NCBI RefSeq assembly: GCF_003843875.1
Contig: NZ_RKRF01000009.1
Coordinates: 1 to 64,000, forward strand
DNA length: 64,000 nucleotides
Origin: Aquisalibacillus elongatus
GTDB taxonomy: Bacteria; Bacillota; Bacilli; Bacillales; Alkalibacillaceae
Direction: 5' to 3'
Shown: positions 25,208 through 34,513 of the stretch, in pieces
Layout of the letters: each line of letters begins with the position of its first letter
Position numbering within the stretch: the stretch's first letter is position 1
Notes under the pieces: model-generated
Database searches by the model: none
Seen by the model: the letters and a program-made list of their open reading frames with translations, nothing else
What the model was told of the DNA's origin: nothing
Position numbers and translations under genes: made by a program

Positions 25208-27035
25208 AGAGCAGCTTCTTGAACCTTTTACTTATAAGAAAATCGACCTTAGTGAAGCTGACCATGTCGATGACCCTCGCGCAAAACCAAAAGTCCGCGA
25301 TTGGAAAGGAACCTTAAAGCGCATTTGGGGCATGATGCTCACGGAAAAATGGTTGTTAGTCTTTGTATTTTCCATGGTCGTCATTAGTTCAGCTCTTGCC
25401 ATCCTCGGACCAACGATGATTGGCTTCGCAGTTGATGACTACATCGTCGAGCGTGAATTAACCGGATTAGGTCAAGTGATGATTGCCTTGCTGTTTATTT
25501 ACTTTTTTTATTCATTGTCCCTTTTCTTACAGCAATTCTTTATGATTGGCATTGCGCAAAACACCGTTTATTCACTGCGTTCTCGACTTTTTAATCAACT
25601 TCACCTGTTACCGATTGCTTTTTTTGACAAACGACAATTCGGTGAAATTATGAGCCGCATCACAAATGACGTTGATAATGTTAGTAACACGTTGAACTCA
25701 TCCGTTATCCAAATCTTTCAAAGTGTCCTAACACTCATTGGAACAGTTGCCGTTATGTTTTATTTAAGCCCTATATTAGCCGTTGTCACGCTGACAATTA
25801 TTCCAATGATGGTGGTTGGGATGAAGTGGATTACGAAGCGAACCGGACCTTTGTTTAAAATCCAACAAAAGCGCCTTGGGGACATGAATGGATATGTAGA
25901 AGAAACAGTGTCTGGTCAGAAGATTGTTAAAACCTTTTCACAAGAAGACCGTGTAACCGATACCTTTGAAGAGAAAAACAATAGCGTGATGTATTCAAGT
26001 TTTTGGGCACAAGCGATCTCGGGGTTCATCCCTAAACTTATGAACATGTTAAACTCTTTCAGCTTCGCTATTATCGCTTTTGTCGGTGGTGTGTTAGTTG
26101 TTTACGATATGACTTCTGTCGGAACAATTGTAATTTTCACCGAGTTAGCCCGACAATTCACCAGACCACTTAATGAATTATCAAACCAGTTCAATCAGCT
26201 ATTATCAGCAGTCGCAGGTGCTGAGCGTGTGTTTGATATTATTGATGAGGATAGCGAAGAACTTGATGAAGAGCATGCCATTGAAATCGGTGAACCTAAA
26301 GGAGACGTGGAGTTTCAGAACGTCACCTTCTCTTATGATGAAGATGAAGTAGTCTTAAAAGATGTATCATTTAAAGCAAATGCCGGTGAGTCAATTGCAT
26401 TCGTTGGGCACACGGGTGCTGGTAAAACAACTATTATTAATTTAATTTCCCGTTTCTACAACTATGGCAGCGGTAAGATTCTTCTAGATGGAACAGAAAT
26501 TAAAGACATCAAACGCTCAAGCTTACGTCAGCACATGGCATTTGTGCTACAGGATGCGTTTTTATTCGAGGGCACGATTAGGGAGAATATCCGTTACGGA
26601 AGACTAAATGCAACAGATGAAGAAGTTGAAGATGCAGCAAAAAATGCAAACGCACATTCTTTCATCATGAAGTTCCCTAATCAATACGATACTGTTCTAG
26701 ACCCTGATGGCACCGGAATTAGTCAAGGTCAAATGCAACTTTTAACCATCGCGCGTGCCTTATTGGCAGACCCTAAAATATTAGTATTAGATGAGGCCAC
26801 GAGTAGCATTGATACCGTTACAGAAGTCAAAATCCAGGAAGCTTTACAACGTCTCATGAAAGGACGAACCAGCTTTGTTATTGCTCATAGGCTTAACACG
26901 ATTCAGAAAGCCGATCAAATCGTGATGCTTGAACATGGGCGCATTATAGAAAAAGGTGACCACGCATCATTGATTAAAAACGGAGGCCATTATGCAGAGC
27001 TTTATCAAAGTCAGCTTAATCAACACGCTAACTAA
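25197..27035 (+). CDS. Heterodimeric ABC exporter, half 2
   Basis: This 612-residue half-transporter has an N-terminal extension, six membrane helices and an ATPase domain with Walker A GHTGAGKT, Walker B ILVLDEATSSID (catalytic Glu present) and a degenerate signature ISQGQMQL in place of LSGGQ. The complementary defects in the two halves imply one active ATP site per heterodimer. The start is the ATG at 25197 with AAAGGAGG 6-7 nt upstream, inside the end of the first gene. Confidence 0.88.
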   Translation: MSIKEQLLEPFTYKKIDLSEADHVDDPRAKPKVRDWKGTLKRIWGMMLTEKWLLVFVFSMVVISSALAILGPTMIGFAVDDYIVERELTGLGQVMIALLFIYFFYSLSLFLQQFFMIGIAQNTVYSLRSRLFNQLHLLPIAFFDKRQFGEIMSRITNDVDNVSNTLNSSVIQIFQSVLTLIGTVAVMFYLSPILAVVTLTIIPMMVVGMKWITKRTGPLFKIQQKRLGDMNGYVEETVSGQKIVKTFSQEDRVTDTFEEKNNSVMYSSFWAQAISGFIPKLMNMLNSFSFAIIAFVGGVLVVYDMTSVGTIVIFTELARQFTRPLNELSNQFNQLLSAVAGAERVFDIIDEDSEELDEEHAIEIGEPKGDVEFQNVTFSYDEDEVVLKDVSFKANAGESIAFVGHTGAGKTTIINLISRFYNYGSGKILLDGTEIKDIKRSSLRQHMAFVLQDAFLFEGTIRENIRYGRLNATDEEVEDAAKNANAHSFIMKFPNQYDTVLDPDGTGISQGQMQLLTIARALLADPKILVLDEATSSIDTVTEVKIQEALQRLMKGRTSFVIAHRLNTIQKADQIVMLEHGRIIEKGDHASLIKNGGHYAELYQSQLNQHAN

Positions 27036-27049
27036 AATAGAGCCAATTT

Positions 27050-27080
27050 AACACTCGAATACTTTCGAGTGTTATTTTTA
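27050..27080 (+). terminator. Terminator of the ABC exporter operon
   Basis: Stem AACACTCGAA/TTCGAGTGTT with a short loop, then ATTTTTA. Confidence 0.88.
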
Positions 27081-27121
27081 TCGGAAAATTATGTTAAAAT
27101 ATTCCTAAGGAGGAGATGTAA

Positions 27122-27418
27122 ATGAATAACTTTACTAAATGGTTTACTAGCTCCATGTTTTTAGCACTTATAGCTTTAATTTTAGTATTTAATATTGAAG
27201 GTTTGGCTCGTCTATCAGGGGAGATGAATAGAAGCTTTTTATTGACCGGAACCTTAGCAACATTTATCTTAGTTATTCTATCTATCACCTTTTTATTTAA
27301 AGCTAATTCTGAACGTAAACAATCAAAAATCATTGCTTCTTTCTTTGCTTCATTAATTCCACTTGGCGTTTTTATTATGAATGGCGTCCTATTTTCAGTA
27401 TGGTTTATTGGTAAGTAA
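27122..27418 (+). CDS. Small membrane protein, unknown function
   Basis: This 98-residue protein has three predicted membrane helices (about 9-26, 40-60 and 70-95), with the basic segment KANSERKQSK between the second and third. No family is recognised. AGGAGGAGATGTAA precedes the ATG. It lies between the ABC exporter and a convergent DUF3298 gene. Confidence 0.65.
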   Translation: MNNFTKWFTSSMFLALIALILVFNIEGLARLSGEMNRSFLLTGTLATFILVILSITFLFKANSERKQSKIIASFFASLIPLGVFIMNGVLFSVWFIGK

Positions 27419-27421
27419 AGG

Positions 27422-27454
27422 AAAAAAGGAATGCTCACTAATGATAGGCATTCC
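27422..27454 (-). terminator. Terminator of the DUF3298 gene
   Basis: On the minus strand GGAATGC and GCATTCC pair around a 13-nt loop, followed by TTTTTTCC. Confidence 0.8.
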
Positions 27455-27463
27455 CTTGAACCT

Positions 27464-28231
27464 CTATTTAATCCGCTTCTTCCACTCTTTTTTAAACAAA
27501 TCTCTAATATCGTCTGTTATCGAAATATCAACCTCAGGCATTCCGGCTGCCCCAGGTGTAATCTCGTACTTATCAAAAATGAATGATAAGTTTCCGTCTC
27601 GAATAAACATATTCCCAAACATATAGTTCGGGTTTTCTACCCACTCATCAAGTTCCTCTTCAAACACGCCTAAATCTGGCTGCTCCAACAACGACTCTTT
27701 GACCATCGGTAGAATTAATTCTCTAGCTTTTCTAGAGTTTTTAAACAGTTCATTCTGTCTTTTAATTAAATTCGACTGTAGATCAACCATCCATACATGG
27801 CTTGTTTGGTTTACATTAGCTCCGCCTGTATAGGTCTCTTCTTTAAAGACTATTGAGTAAAGGTCTTTCCCACTCGGATAAATTTCAACAAGTACATTCA
27901 AACTCCCGGGACGATCTTGACTGACATTGCCTTCAATTGACGACAGAAAATGTTCATTCGTTCGTTGCATGTAGCCTTTAAAAAAGTTATTGAGTCCATC
28001 AGATTCAAAAACTGGTAATTGAAACTTTATATCGTATAAATCTTCATGCTTTTCAAACGTTAACAGCCTAATTCCCTCATGTTTCGTATCGACAATATCG
28101 AAATCATTGTCTTGGTCGACATAAATATCCTCAGCACTTGAGAAAATGGCTGATAATATATTTGCAATAATAAAACTAATTAAAAATGCAACCACAAAGT
28201 ACTTAACGGTCTTTTTAGCATTTTCATTCAT
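27464..28231 (-). CDS. Membrane-anchored DUF3298 (RsiV/PdaC-like) protein
   Basis: This 255-residue protein has one N-terminal membrane helix (about 10-28) and an outer DUF4163/DUF3298-type domain. Family markers are YTGGANVNQTSHVWMVDL and, near the end, FDKYEITPGAAGMPEVDI. In the SigV anti-sigma RsiV the same domain binds lysozyme, but here the cytoplasmic part is only about ten residues, too short for sigma binding, and no sigma gene is adjacent. It may act on, or sense, cell wall material. Confidence 0.78.
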   Translation of the reverse strand: MNENAKKTVKYFVVAFLISFIIANILSAIFSSAEDIYVDQDNDFDIVDTKHEGIRLLTFEKHEDLYDIKFQLPVFESDGLNNFFKGYMQRTNEHFLSSIEGNVSQDRPGSLNVLVEIYPSGKDLYSIVFKEETYTGGANVNQTSHVWMVDLQSNLIKRQNELFKNSRKARELILPMVKESLLEQPDLGVFEEELDEWVENPNYMFGNMFIRDGNLSFIFDKYEITPGAAGMPEVDISITDDIRDLFKKEWKKRIK

Positions 28232-28307
28232 ATACGACCCCTCTTTCGCATTGGTTTATATTCTTAGTTAAACCAAATTGAGGGAAAATATGCATGATGA
28301 TGATAAA

Positions 28308-28335
28308 AGAAAAACCAGGCATCAGCCTGGCTTTT
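28308..28335 (-). terminator. Terminator of the glycerate operon
   Basis: On the minus strand AAGCCAGGC pairs with GCCTGG around TGAT and is followed by TTTTTC. Confidence 0.85.
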
Positions 28336-28337
28336 GA

Positions 28338-29693
28338 TTATACAAATATGAGCCAAATAAGCATCGCAGTCACAATAGCAACGATCCCTTGTATTAAGGT
28401 ACCGCCTGTTTGCGCTTTGTAAGCCTGTGTGACTGACATACCACTAAATTCTTTAACAACCCAGAAGTAGCTATCGTTAATATGTGATACAACCATTGCA
28501 CCTGCACCAACTGCCATGACAACTAAAGCCATTGGAAGTGCTCCTGTAATCCCTACATCAACAAGCAATGGAGCGACAAGAGTTGATGTGATTACCAATG
28601 CTGTCGTCGAAGAGCCTTGAGCTGTCTTTAACGCAGCCGCAATTAAGAATGGAACTAATAAGAAGAACGCACCTGTTAAGAATGGGCTGTTTCCAAAGCT
28701 TTCAATGAAACCTGTAATGTTTGTTGTTTGAATAACAGTACCAAATGCACCACCAGCACCCGTAATTAACAAGATTGGTGCTGCTTCTTTAATCCCTAGT
28801 CCAATCCAATCGTTTAATGTTTCTTTGTCGTATTTCGGAACTAAAGCAAGTGCAAATAATACACCCACAAGCAATGCGACAACTGGTGACCCTAAGAATA
28901 ATAAGAAGTTAAAGAAAGCCCCTTCCCAACCGGCAAATGTGACAACAGATCCTAAACCAATTAATAGAATCGGAACGACGATTGGTGCAAATGCTTTGCC
29001 AGTAGAAGGCATTTCGCCAAACTGACTCACAACTTCATCATAATCAAAATCCCACTCGTCTTCACCTTCGACCTTAATCTTAGTACCGACTTTAATCGCC
29101 CAGAAGTAACCTGCCATAATAGCTGGAATCGCAACAATAACCCCGATTAATATAATCGTACCTAAGTACTGCTCTGCGCCAATATTACCAGCTGCTGCAA
29201 TCGGACCTGGCGTTGGCGGGACTAATGTATGCGTTGCGAAAAGTCCCGTAGATAACGCAATAGCCATTGAAGCTACAGCTACTTTAGCTCTTTTCGCTAA
29301 AGCCTTTTTAAGGGAAGATAGAATGACGTAACCGGAATCGCAAAAAACTGGAATACTAACGATACTTCCGATGACGCTCATCGCTAATTGTGGTCGTTTT
29401 TCCCCGACTAACCTTAAAACAACCTCTGCCATACGATAGGCAGCACCTGTTTTCTCTAAAAGAACTCCAATGATCGTACCAAAAACAATTACAAGTCCAA
29501 TACCGCCCATCAGTCCACCAAAGCCGTCATTCACGGCATTAACAACATCAGAAAGCGGTAATCCTGCGGCAATACCTAATGCAAAAGCTGCTATAATTAA
29601 AGATAAGAACGGATGTACATTTAACTTCGCTGTTAGCCCAATAACTAACAACACCGCAGCAATAATGACTAACACTAAACCTATTCCTTCCAT
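28338..29693 (-). CDS. GntP-family permease, probably glycerate/gluconate uptake
   Basis: This 451-residue transporter of the GntP gluconate:proton symporter family has about 12 helices. Family motifs are IPVFCDSGYVILSSLKKAL (about 115-133), THTLVPPTPGPIAAAGNIG and NDSYFWVVKEFSGM near the C-terminus. It lies 27 nt downstream of the glycerate kinase gene, which points to glycerate or a related sugar acid as substrate. The ATG at 29693 has GGAGGGG upstream. Confidence 0.9.
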   Translation of the reverse strand: MEGIGLVLVIIAAVLLVIGLTAKLNVHPFLSLIIAAFALGIAAGLPLSDVVNAVNDGFGGLMGGIGLVIVFGTIIGVLLEKTGAAYRMAEVVLRLVGEKRPQLAMSVIGSIVSIPVFCDSGYVILSSLKKALAKRAKVAVASMAIALSTGLFATHTLVPPTPGPIAAAGNIGAEQYLGTIILIGVIVAIPAIMAGYFWAIKVGTKIKVEGEDEWDFDYDEVVSQFGEMPSTGKAFAPIVVPILLIGLGSVVTFAGWEGAFFNFLLFLGSPVVALLVGVLFALALVPKYDKETLNDWIGLGIKEAAPILLITGAGGAFGTVIQTTNITGFIESFGNSPFLTGAFFLLVPFLIAAALKTAQGSSTTALVITSTLVAPLLVDVGITGALPMALVVMAVGAGAMVVSHINDSYFWVVKEFSGMSVTQAYKAQTGGTLIQGIVAIVTAMLIWLIFV

Positions 29694-29720
29694 GTTTCCC
29701 CTCCTAAAAATAATATGTAT

Positions 29721-30845
29721 TTATTTGGACTCCCCTACCTGTTTATAAAACTGAAAGATTTGATAGCTTTGATTGTAGAGAAGTTGCTCCACTTGATTCA
29801 TCGCTTTTTGTAACGTCATTGGTTGATTGACGATCGAAAAAACGCTCGTGAAATAATCGAGTAGTTTCAATTGCGGATCATCAATAGCCCCAGACAACAG
29901 CACAACTGGCTTGTCATACTGTTTGGCAAGCTGAGCGACATAACTCGGCGCTTTTCCGTAAAGAGTTTGGTGATCGCTTTGCCCTTCACCTGTTACTACA
30001 AAATCACTATTTTTAATAGTATCTTCTAACCCCATGGTCTGACCTACTAATTCTGCACCAGATTCTAAACTTGCGCCTAAAGCCAATAAAGCAAAACCAA
30101 GTCCACCTGCTGCCCCAGCACCCGGGTGGTCTTTTATAGGCTCATTCACTAATGAACCATAAGAACCTATCGCTTGATCTAGCTCTTTAATTTGTTGAAC
30201 AGTCGCTCCTTTTTGAGGTCCAAAGACAGCACTAGCCCCATTAGGACCGCAAAGTGGGTTATTCACATCACTCGCAACTTTTAATTCAATGTCGAATAAC
30301 CGTTCATCTAATCCACTTAAATCAACCTGCGAAACGTTTAGCAAGTCCTCACCATAAACACCTACTTCAACGCCTGAATCATCGAAAAATTTTGCTCCTA
30401 AAGCCGTCAGCATTCCTAGTCCACCATCATTCGTGGCACTACCCCCAAGGCCTATTATTATCTCTCTATAGCCTTGATCAACAACTTCTAAGATGATTTC
30501 ACCTAAGCCATAAGACGTTGTATGAAAAGGATTTCGTTTGTTTTCAGGCACTTGAACAAGGCCAGCTGTATTTCCAACTTCTACAAAAGCCGTCTGTTCT
30601 GATCCATGAACACCATAATAAGCCTCAACTTGTTCGCCTAGGGGCCCTTTAACTTCTTTATGAAACCGCTTTCCATCTGTTGAAAAAATTAAGGCATCAA
30701 CGGTCCCTTCACCGCCATCAGCCATTGGTTTTTGGTCTATTTCAATTTCCCCAAACACGTCATAACCCGCTTCTGCTATGATGTCTGCTGCTTGTTTTGC
30801 TGAAAGACTTCCTTTAAAAGAATCAGGACTAATGGTTATTTTCAT
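29721..30845 (-). CDS. glxK: Glycerate kinase, type I
   Basis: This 374-residue enzyme phosphorylates glycerate to feed lower glycolysis. It begins with the family signature MKITISPDSFKGSLSAKQAADII and contains KPMADGGEGTVDAL, GLGGSATNDGGLGML (about 133-147) and NPLCGPNGASAVFGPQKGA. Length is normal. It precedes the GntP permease gene with no terminator between, and lies downstream of a CdaR-type regulator gene on the same strand. A likely promoter is TTGTAT-17-TAAACT at 30904-30876. Confidence 0.93.
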   Translation of the reverse strand: MKITISPDSFKGSLSAKQAADIIAEAGYDVFGEIEIDQKPMADGGEGTVDALIFSTDGKRFHKEVKGPLGEQVEAYYGVHGSEQTAFVEVGNTAGLVQVPENKRNPFHTTSYGLGEIILEVVDQGYREIIIGLGGSATNDGGLGMLTALGAKFFDDSGVEVGVYGEDLLNVSQVDLSGLDERLFDIELKVASDVNNPLCGPNGASAVFGPQKGATVQQIKELDQAIGSYGSLVNEPIKDHPGAGAAGGLGFALLALGASLESGAELVGQTMGLEDTIKNSDFVVTGEGQSDHQTLYGKAPSYVAQLAKQYDKPVVLLSGAIDDPQLKLLDYFTSVFSIVNQPMTLQKAMNQVEQLLYNQSYQIFQFYKQVGESK

Positions 30846-30875
30846 GTTTAAAACTCCTTTTTCTATCTAGTAATC

Positions 30876-30904
30876 AGTTTATGTTCTGAGTTCTTCTGAT
30901 ACAA
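30876..30904 (-). promoter_or_regulatory. Possible promoter of glxK-gntP
   Basis: On the minus strand TTGTAT (30904-30899), 17-bp spacer and TAAACT (30881-30876). It would give a leader of about 25 nt before glxK. Confidence 0.45.
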
Positions 30905-30943
30905 TGTGTAATTTGAATAAAAATTATAATTTTCAGTTAATTA

Positions 30944-32023
30944 TTATTGGTCATTTGCACAACCTAGTTGGTTTAACAATAACCATAGCACAAAAAGATC
31001 TTTCGCTTTCTTCGGGTCAAGACCGACAATTTGAGAAACCATGTCCAATCGGTAATTTAACGTATTTCGATGGATGTGGAGCTTATCTGCTGTTTGATTC
31101 ATCTGAAAATCATAAGCCACAAATGTTTTAATCGTCTTATGATAATCACTCGATAAAAATTTAAGCTGATCTAGTTCTTTTTGGTAAAAATCTTGGATGA
31201 CATCTTCAGGTAGTTTCGAGGTTAACACTTCTAATGTATAATCGGTCACACTGGCAATATTTTGACTCGTTATAAGCTTCATGGCATCTTTAGCATAGAA
31301 ATAAGACTTACGGATTCCCATTAAACCACGTTCGAATGTGCCGATTCCGATTCGATCTAGGTTGAGTTTCTCAAAGCTCTTAATCATTTCGTTTGAGATT
31401 GTCTGTGGAACACACGAAATAACCTCCTCGTTTTGAAGCATCGTCGTAAACAATGGATCTGCAACAGCACTAATTGCACGCTTAATCTGATCTAAGTAAA
31501 GATTAATATTTTCTGATTGGAAGACAAGAACTTGATAGGACTGAGTTTCCTCAAATTCCACTATGCGCTGCCCTTGCTTAAATACTTCCTTCTCATCAAT
31601 CATCAAGGGGTGTAGTAACTTTTGAAGCCAGTTTTGTAACAACTGTTCTTGATAAAAGTACTGACGCTCGTGATAGATTTGTTCGATTACCATTTCAACC
31701 GTCACTTTAAAAACCTTTGCAATCGGCAATACTTCATCCGGCTCTCCTGTAATTCCAACAACCCCAATGACTTCTTGGTTTAAATAAACAGGCACATTAA
31801 CGCCAGGCTTTGAATTAGGAAACTCCTCAACGTTGTCCTGATCAATAATAACTGTTGTTAAGGTATTTAACACAGACTGAGCGCCCGCATGGACTTCACC
31901 GACTCTGTTTTCATTCGTACTAGCTAATATTAATCCAGCTTTATCCATAATATTAATTGAAAAATCAATATCACCTGCTAAACGTTCGATCACTTCATTG
32001 GCTAATTGTTTTGTTAGTTCCAT
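30944..32023 (-). CDS. CdaR-family sugar-diacid regulator
   Basis: This 359-residue transcription factor has an N-terminal sugar-diacid recognition domain (ELTKQLANEVIERLAGDIDFSINIMDKAGLILAST) followed by a central region and a C-terminal PucR-type helix-turn-helix (FVAYDFQMNQTADKLHIHRNTLNYRLDMVSQIVGLDP). Related CdaR proteins activate glycerate and glucarate use, which fits the neighbouring glxK and gntP genes. I chose the ATG at 32023, since AGGGG lies 7 nt before it. Confidence 0.9.
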   Translation of the reverse strand: MELTKQLANEVIERLAGDIDFSINIMDKAGLILASTNENRVGEVHAGAQSVLNTLTTVIIDQDNVEEFPNSKPGVNVPVYLNQEVIGVVGITGEPDEVLPIAKVFKVTVEMVIEQIYHERQYFYQEQLLQNWLQKLLHPLMIDEKEVFKQGQRIVEFEETQSYQVLVFQSENINLYLDQIKRAISAVADPLFTTMLQNEEVISCVPQTISNEMIKSFEKLNLDRIGIGTFERGLMGIRKSYFYAKDAMKLITSQNIASVTDYTLEVLTSKLPEDVIQDFYQKELDQLKFLSSDYHKTIKTFVAYDFQMNQTADKLHIHRNTLNYRLDMVSQIVGLDPKKAKDLFVLWLLLNQLGCANDQ

Positions 32024-32061
32024 CGTCATTCCCCTATACACGTTTTTCTAAATTGTAACAA

Positions 32062-32091
32062 AAAAAGAACGTACCTTAGTACGTTCTTTTA
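32062..32091 (-). terminator. Terminator of the amino-acid ABC operon region
   Basis: Perfect stem AAAAGAACGTAC/GTACGTTCTTTT with T7 on the minus strand and TTTT on the plus strand. Confidence 0.85.
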
Positions 32092-32171
32092 TGTGTCTTC
32101 GTCTAAATTTTTATGAGCTTTTTTAATCCTGCGGTATCGTTTAATACCCTTTAGACCTAAATCAGTTCAGT

Positions 32172-32894
32172 TTATAACACTTTATCTAAAAAACCTCTCG
32201 CACGATCTGTTTTTGCAGAACTAAAGAAATCTTCAGGTTTAGACTCTTCAACGATTTGACCATAATCCATAAAGATAATTCGATCTGCAACTTCTTTCGC
32301 AAAGCCCATCTCATGCGTCACAACAACCATTGTCATACCTGAATCAGCTAAAGATTTAATAACATCTAAAACTTCCTTGACCATCTCAGGGTCTAACGCT
32401 GATGTTGGTTCATCAAACAACATTAGCTCTGGTTCCATCGCTAATGCACGAGCTATCGCAACACGTTGCTTTTGACCTCCCGATAAGCTATTAGGATAGG
32501 CATCCTTCTTATCACTTAGCCCGACTTGAGCTAATAATTTGTCCGCACTTACCTCAGCTTCATTCTTAGATAAACCCTTTACCGTCATCGGCGCATACGT
32601 TAAATTATCAATCACTTTCATATGGGGAAAAAGATGAAAATGCTGAAACACCATTCCGATTTTTTGTCTGACCTTTAAAATATTCGTGCTTGGAATAGTT
32701 AGATCTTCGCCATCTATCCAGATGTGTCCTTCTGTAGGTGTTTCTAACAGGTTCATACACCTTAATAAAGTGGATTTACCCGAACCTGATGGACCAATGA
32801 CTGCTACGACTTCACCGTGATTGATGGTTGTATCAATGTTTTGTAAAACAGCTAAATCATCGAAGCTTTTATATAAATTCTCAACTTTAATCAC
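32172..32894 (-). CDS. Polar amino-acid ABC transporter, ATP-binding subunit
   Basis: This 240-residue ATPase energises amino-acid uptake. It has Walker [10 protein letters not shown] (about 33-41), Q-loop FQHFHLFPH, signature LSGGQKQR (about 133), Walker [14 protein letters not shown] and the switch His in VVTHEMGFA, as in the GlnQ/ArtR group. Lengths of the three subunits (240, 219 and about 254) resemble the Bacillus arginine system ArtPQR, but substrate is not proven. It overlaps the permease gene by 8 nt. Confidence 0.93.
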   Translation of the reverse strand: MIKVENLYKSFDDLAVLQNIDTTINHGEVVAVIGPSGSGKSTLLRCMNLLETPTEGHIWIDGEDLTIPSTNILKVRQKIGMVFQHFHLFPHMKVIDNLTYAPMTVKGLSKNEAEVSADKLLAQVGLSDKKDAYPNSLSGGQKQRVAIARALAMEPELMLFDEPTSALDPEMVKEVLDVIKSLADSGMTMVVVTHEMGFAKEVADRIIFMDYGQIVEESKPEDFFSSAKTDRARGFLDKVL

Positions 32895-33546
32895 TCTTTC
32901 TCAACCTCCGTTCTAATAACTTACCAAGCATCGTTAGAACCATCACCATCATGTAATAAATAACCCCAACAATAATTAATGGCTCAAGCGGACTATATAA
33001 ATCCGCCCCAACCACACGCGCACGACGCATCAAGTCGAGGTAATTGATCACAGATACAATTGCCGATTCTTTCGTTAATGTTATAAATTCATTCATTAAA
33101 GCTGGTAAGATATTTTTCATCGCCTGCGGTAAAATGATTTTCACCATAGTTTGGCGGTAAGGAATTCCCAAAGCCTGTGCCGCTTCTAATTGTCCCTTAT
33201 CAACGGCCTGGATCCCAGCACGTACAATTTCCGACACATAAGCTGATGAATTAAGGCCAAATGTTAAAATCGCAGCTAAAAAAGGTGAAATATCGTATTC
33301 TAGTAATTGTGGAATCCCATAATACACAATCATTAGTTGTAAAATAAGTGGTGTTCCACGAAAAATTGACGTATAAAGATCAGCTAGTTGTCTTAAAAAT
33401 TTAACGTGACTAATTTTGACTAATGCAACTAATGCCCCTATGAAAAAACCTATAATAATCGCTACGATGACAAATCCTAAAGTTACCCATATTCCTTCTA
33501 AGATAAAAGGAATATAAGGCACGACTTGGCTGAAATCCAAATTCAT
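32887..33546 (-). CDS. Polar amino-acid ABC transporter, permease
   Basis: This 219-residue membrane protein has about five helices and the His/Glu/Met-type permease motif with [30 protein letters not shown] (about 135-165), the EAA loop that contacts the ATPase. [16 protein letters not shown] is also typical of the family. It lies between the binding-protein and ATPase genes and overlaps the latter by 8 nt. Confidence 0.93.
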   Translation of the reverse strand: MNLDFSQVVPYIPFILEGIWVTLGFVIVAIIIGFFIGALVALVKISHVKFLRQLADLYTSIFRGTPLILQLMIVYYGIPQLLEYDISPFLAAILTFGLNSSAYVSEIVRAGIQAVDKGQLEAAQALGIPYRQTMVKIILPQAMKNILPALMNEFITLTKESAIVSVINYLDLMRRARVVGADLYSPLEPLIIVGVIYYMMVMVLTMLGKLLERRLRKSD

Positions 33547-33569
33547 GCCTTAACACCTCAATTCTAGTT

Positions 33570-34334
33570 TTATTCTTCGGTTAGCTCCCATTTTTCTTCT
33601 AATTCTTCAACAGTGCCATCTTCTATTAATTGCTCTAATACTTCATTAACATCTTCAACTAAATCGCTCCCCTTAGGGAATGCAATCGCCATCCCTGGTG
33701 AACTTGTTGTTGGATCATCAAAACCAGCTAAATCTTGCTCTTCAATGTAACCTTCAGCAACGGTTTTATCCATATACCCAACGTCAACACGACCCGTTTT
33801 TAACTCCTGAATTAGAGTCGTCGCTTCATCCATTTCTTTAATCTCAAAGCCATATTCATCTTGAAGTTCCTTAGCACCTTCTTCTTGGATCGTGCCAAGT
33901 TGAACGCCTAATGTTTGACCCTCTAAATCTTCTAAACTCGTAACCTCTGAATCTTTTTGTGTAACAAACATCTCACCTGAATGGTGGTATTCCACTGAAA
34001 AATCAACATTTTCCTTACGATCATCAGTCGCAGACATACCAGCCATTACCATATCTACACGTTCTGCTTGTAACGATCCTATTAATCCATCAAAACTCAT
34101 ATCCTCAATCTCTAAATCATAGTTCAACTCTTCTGCGACCTTATGAGCTAGGTCTATATCAAACCCTTCATATTCACCCTCTGGCGTAAACGATTCAAAT
34201 GGAGGAAAGTCTGCAGATGTCCCCATCACAATCGTTCCATTACTTTCCTCACTTGAATCCCCACTAGTACCGCATGCAGCTAAAACCCCTAATAGAAACA
34301 TAGATAATGCCGCCAACATCACTTTCTTAATCAT
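33570..34334 (-). CDS. Polar amino-acid ABC transporter, substrate-binding lipoprotein
   Basis: This 254-residue lipoprotein has a signal peptide with lipobox LAAC (about Cys22) and a type II periplasmic-binding fold: GTSADFPPFESFTPEGEYEGFDIDLAHKVAEEL, then GLIGSLQAERVDMVMAGMSATDDRKENVDFS with the Arg that binds the substrate carboxylate, and LEGQTLGVQLGTIQEEGA. It captures an amino acid outside the membrane. The ATG at 34334 has AAGGGG 8 nt upstream. Confidence 0.93.
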   Translation of the reverse strand: MIKKVMLAALSMFLLGVLAACGTSGDSSEESNGTIVMGTSADFPPFESFTPEGEYEGFDIDLAHKVAEELNYDLEIEDMSFDGLIGSLQAERVDMVMAGMSATDDRKENVDFSVEYHHSGEMFVTQKDSEVTSLEDLEGQTLGVQLGTIQEEGAKELQDEYGFEIKEMDEATTLIQELKTGRVDVGYMDKTVAEGYIEEQDLAGFDDPTTSSPGMAIAFPKGSDLVEDVNEVLEQLIEDGTVEELEEKWELTEE

Positions 34335-34353
34335 TTGTATATCCCCTTTCAAA

Positions 34354-34383
34354 AATGTATATTTATACGAATAAATGTATATT
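34354..34383. repeat. Direct repeat in the leader of the amino-acid ABC operon
   Basis: AATGTATATT occurs at 34354-34363 and 34374-34383, exactly 20 bp apart. The stretch TGTATATTTATACG loosely resembles an ARG box. It may be a regulator site for the operon. Confidence 0.4.
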
Positions 34384-34464
34384 AACACATAGATATGGAT
34401 TAAAAAAGCTTTTTATAAAAGAAAAATAATTCCGATAATTGAAAGGGTTTTCAGTATTTAGGCA

Positions 34465-34500
34465 TAATAAAACAGCGAGCTAGTAATATAGCCCGCTGTA
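34465..34500 (-). terminator. Terminator of the SsuABC-like operon
   Basis: Stem ACAGCGGGCTA/TAGCTCGCTGT (one mismatch) is followed on the minus strand by TTTTATTATG. Confidence 0.75.
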
Positions 34501-34513
34501 CCTTGTGTATAGG

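Noticed and set aside
32093..32171. Short minus-strand open stretch GLKGIKRYRRIKKAHKNLDEDT before the terminator
   Set aside because: It looks like coding sequence but has no start codon or ribosome site and is preceded by a stop. It may be a remnant; too short to call.
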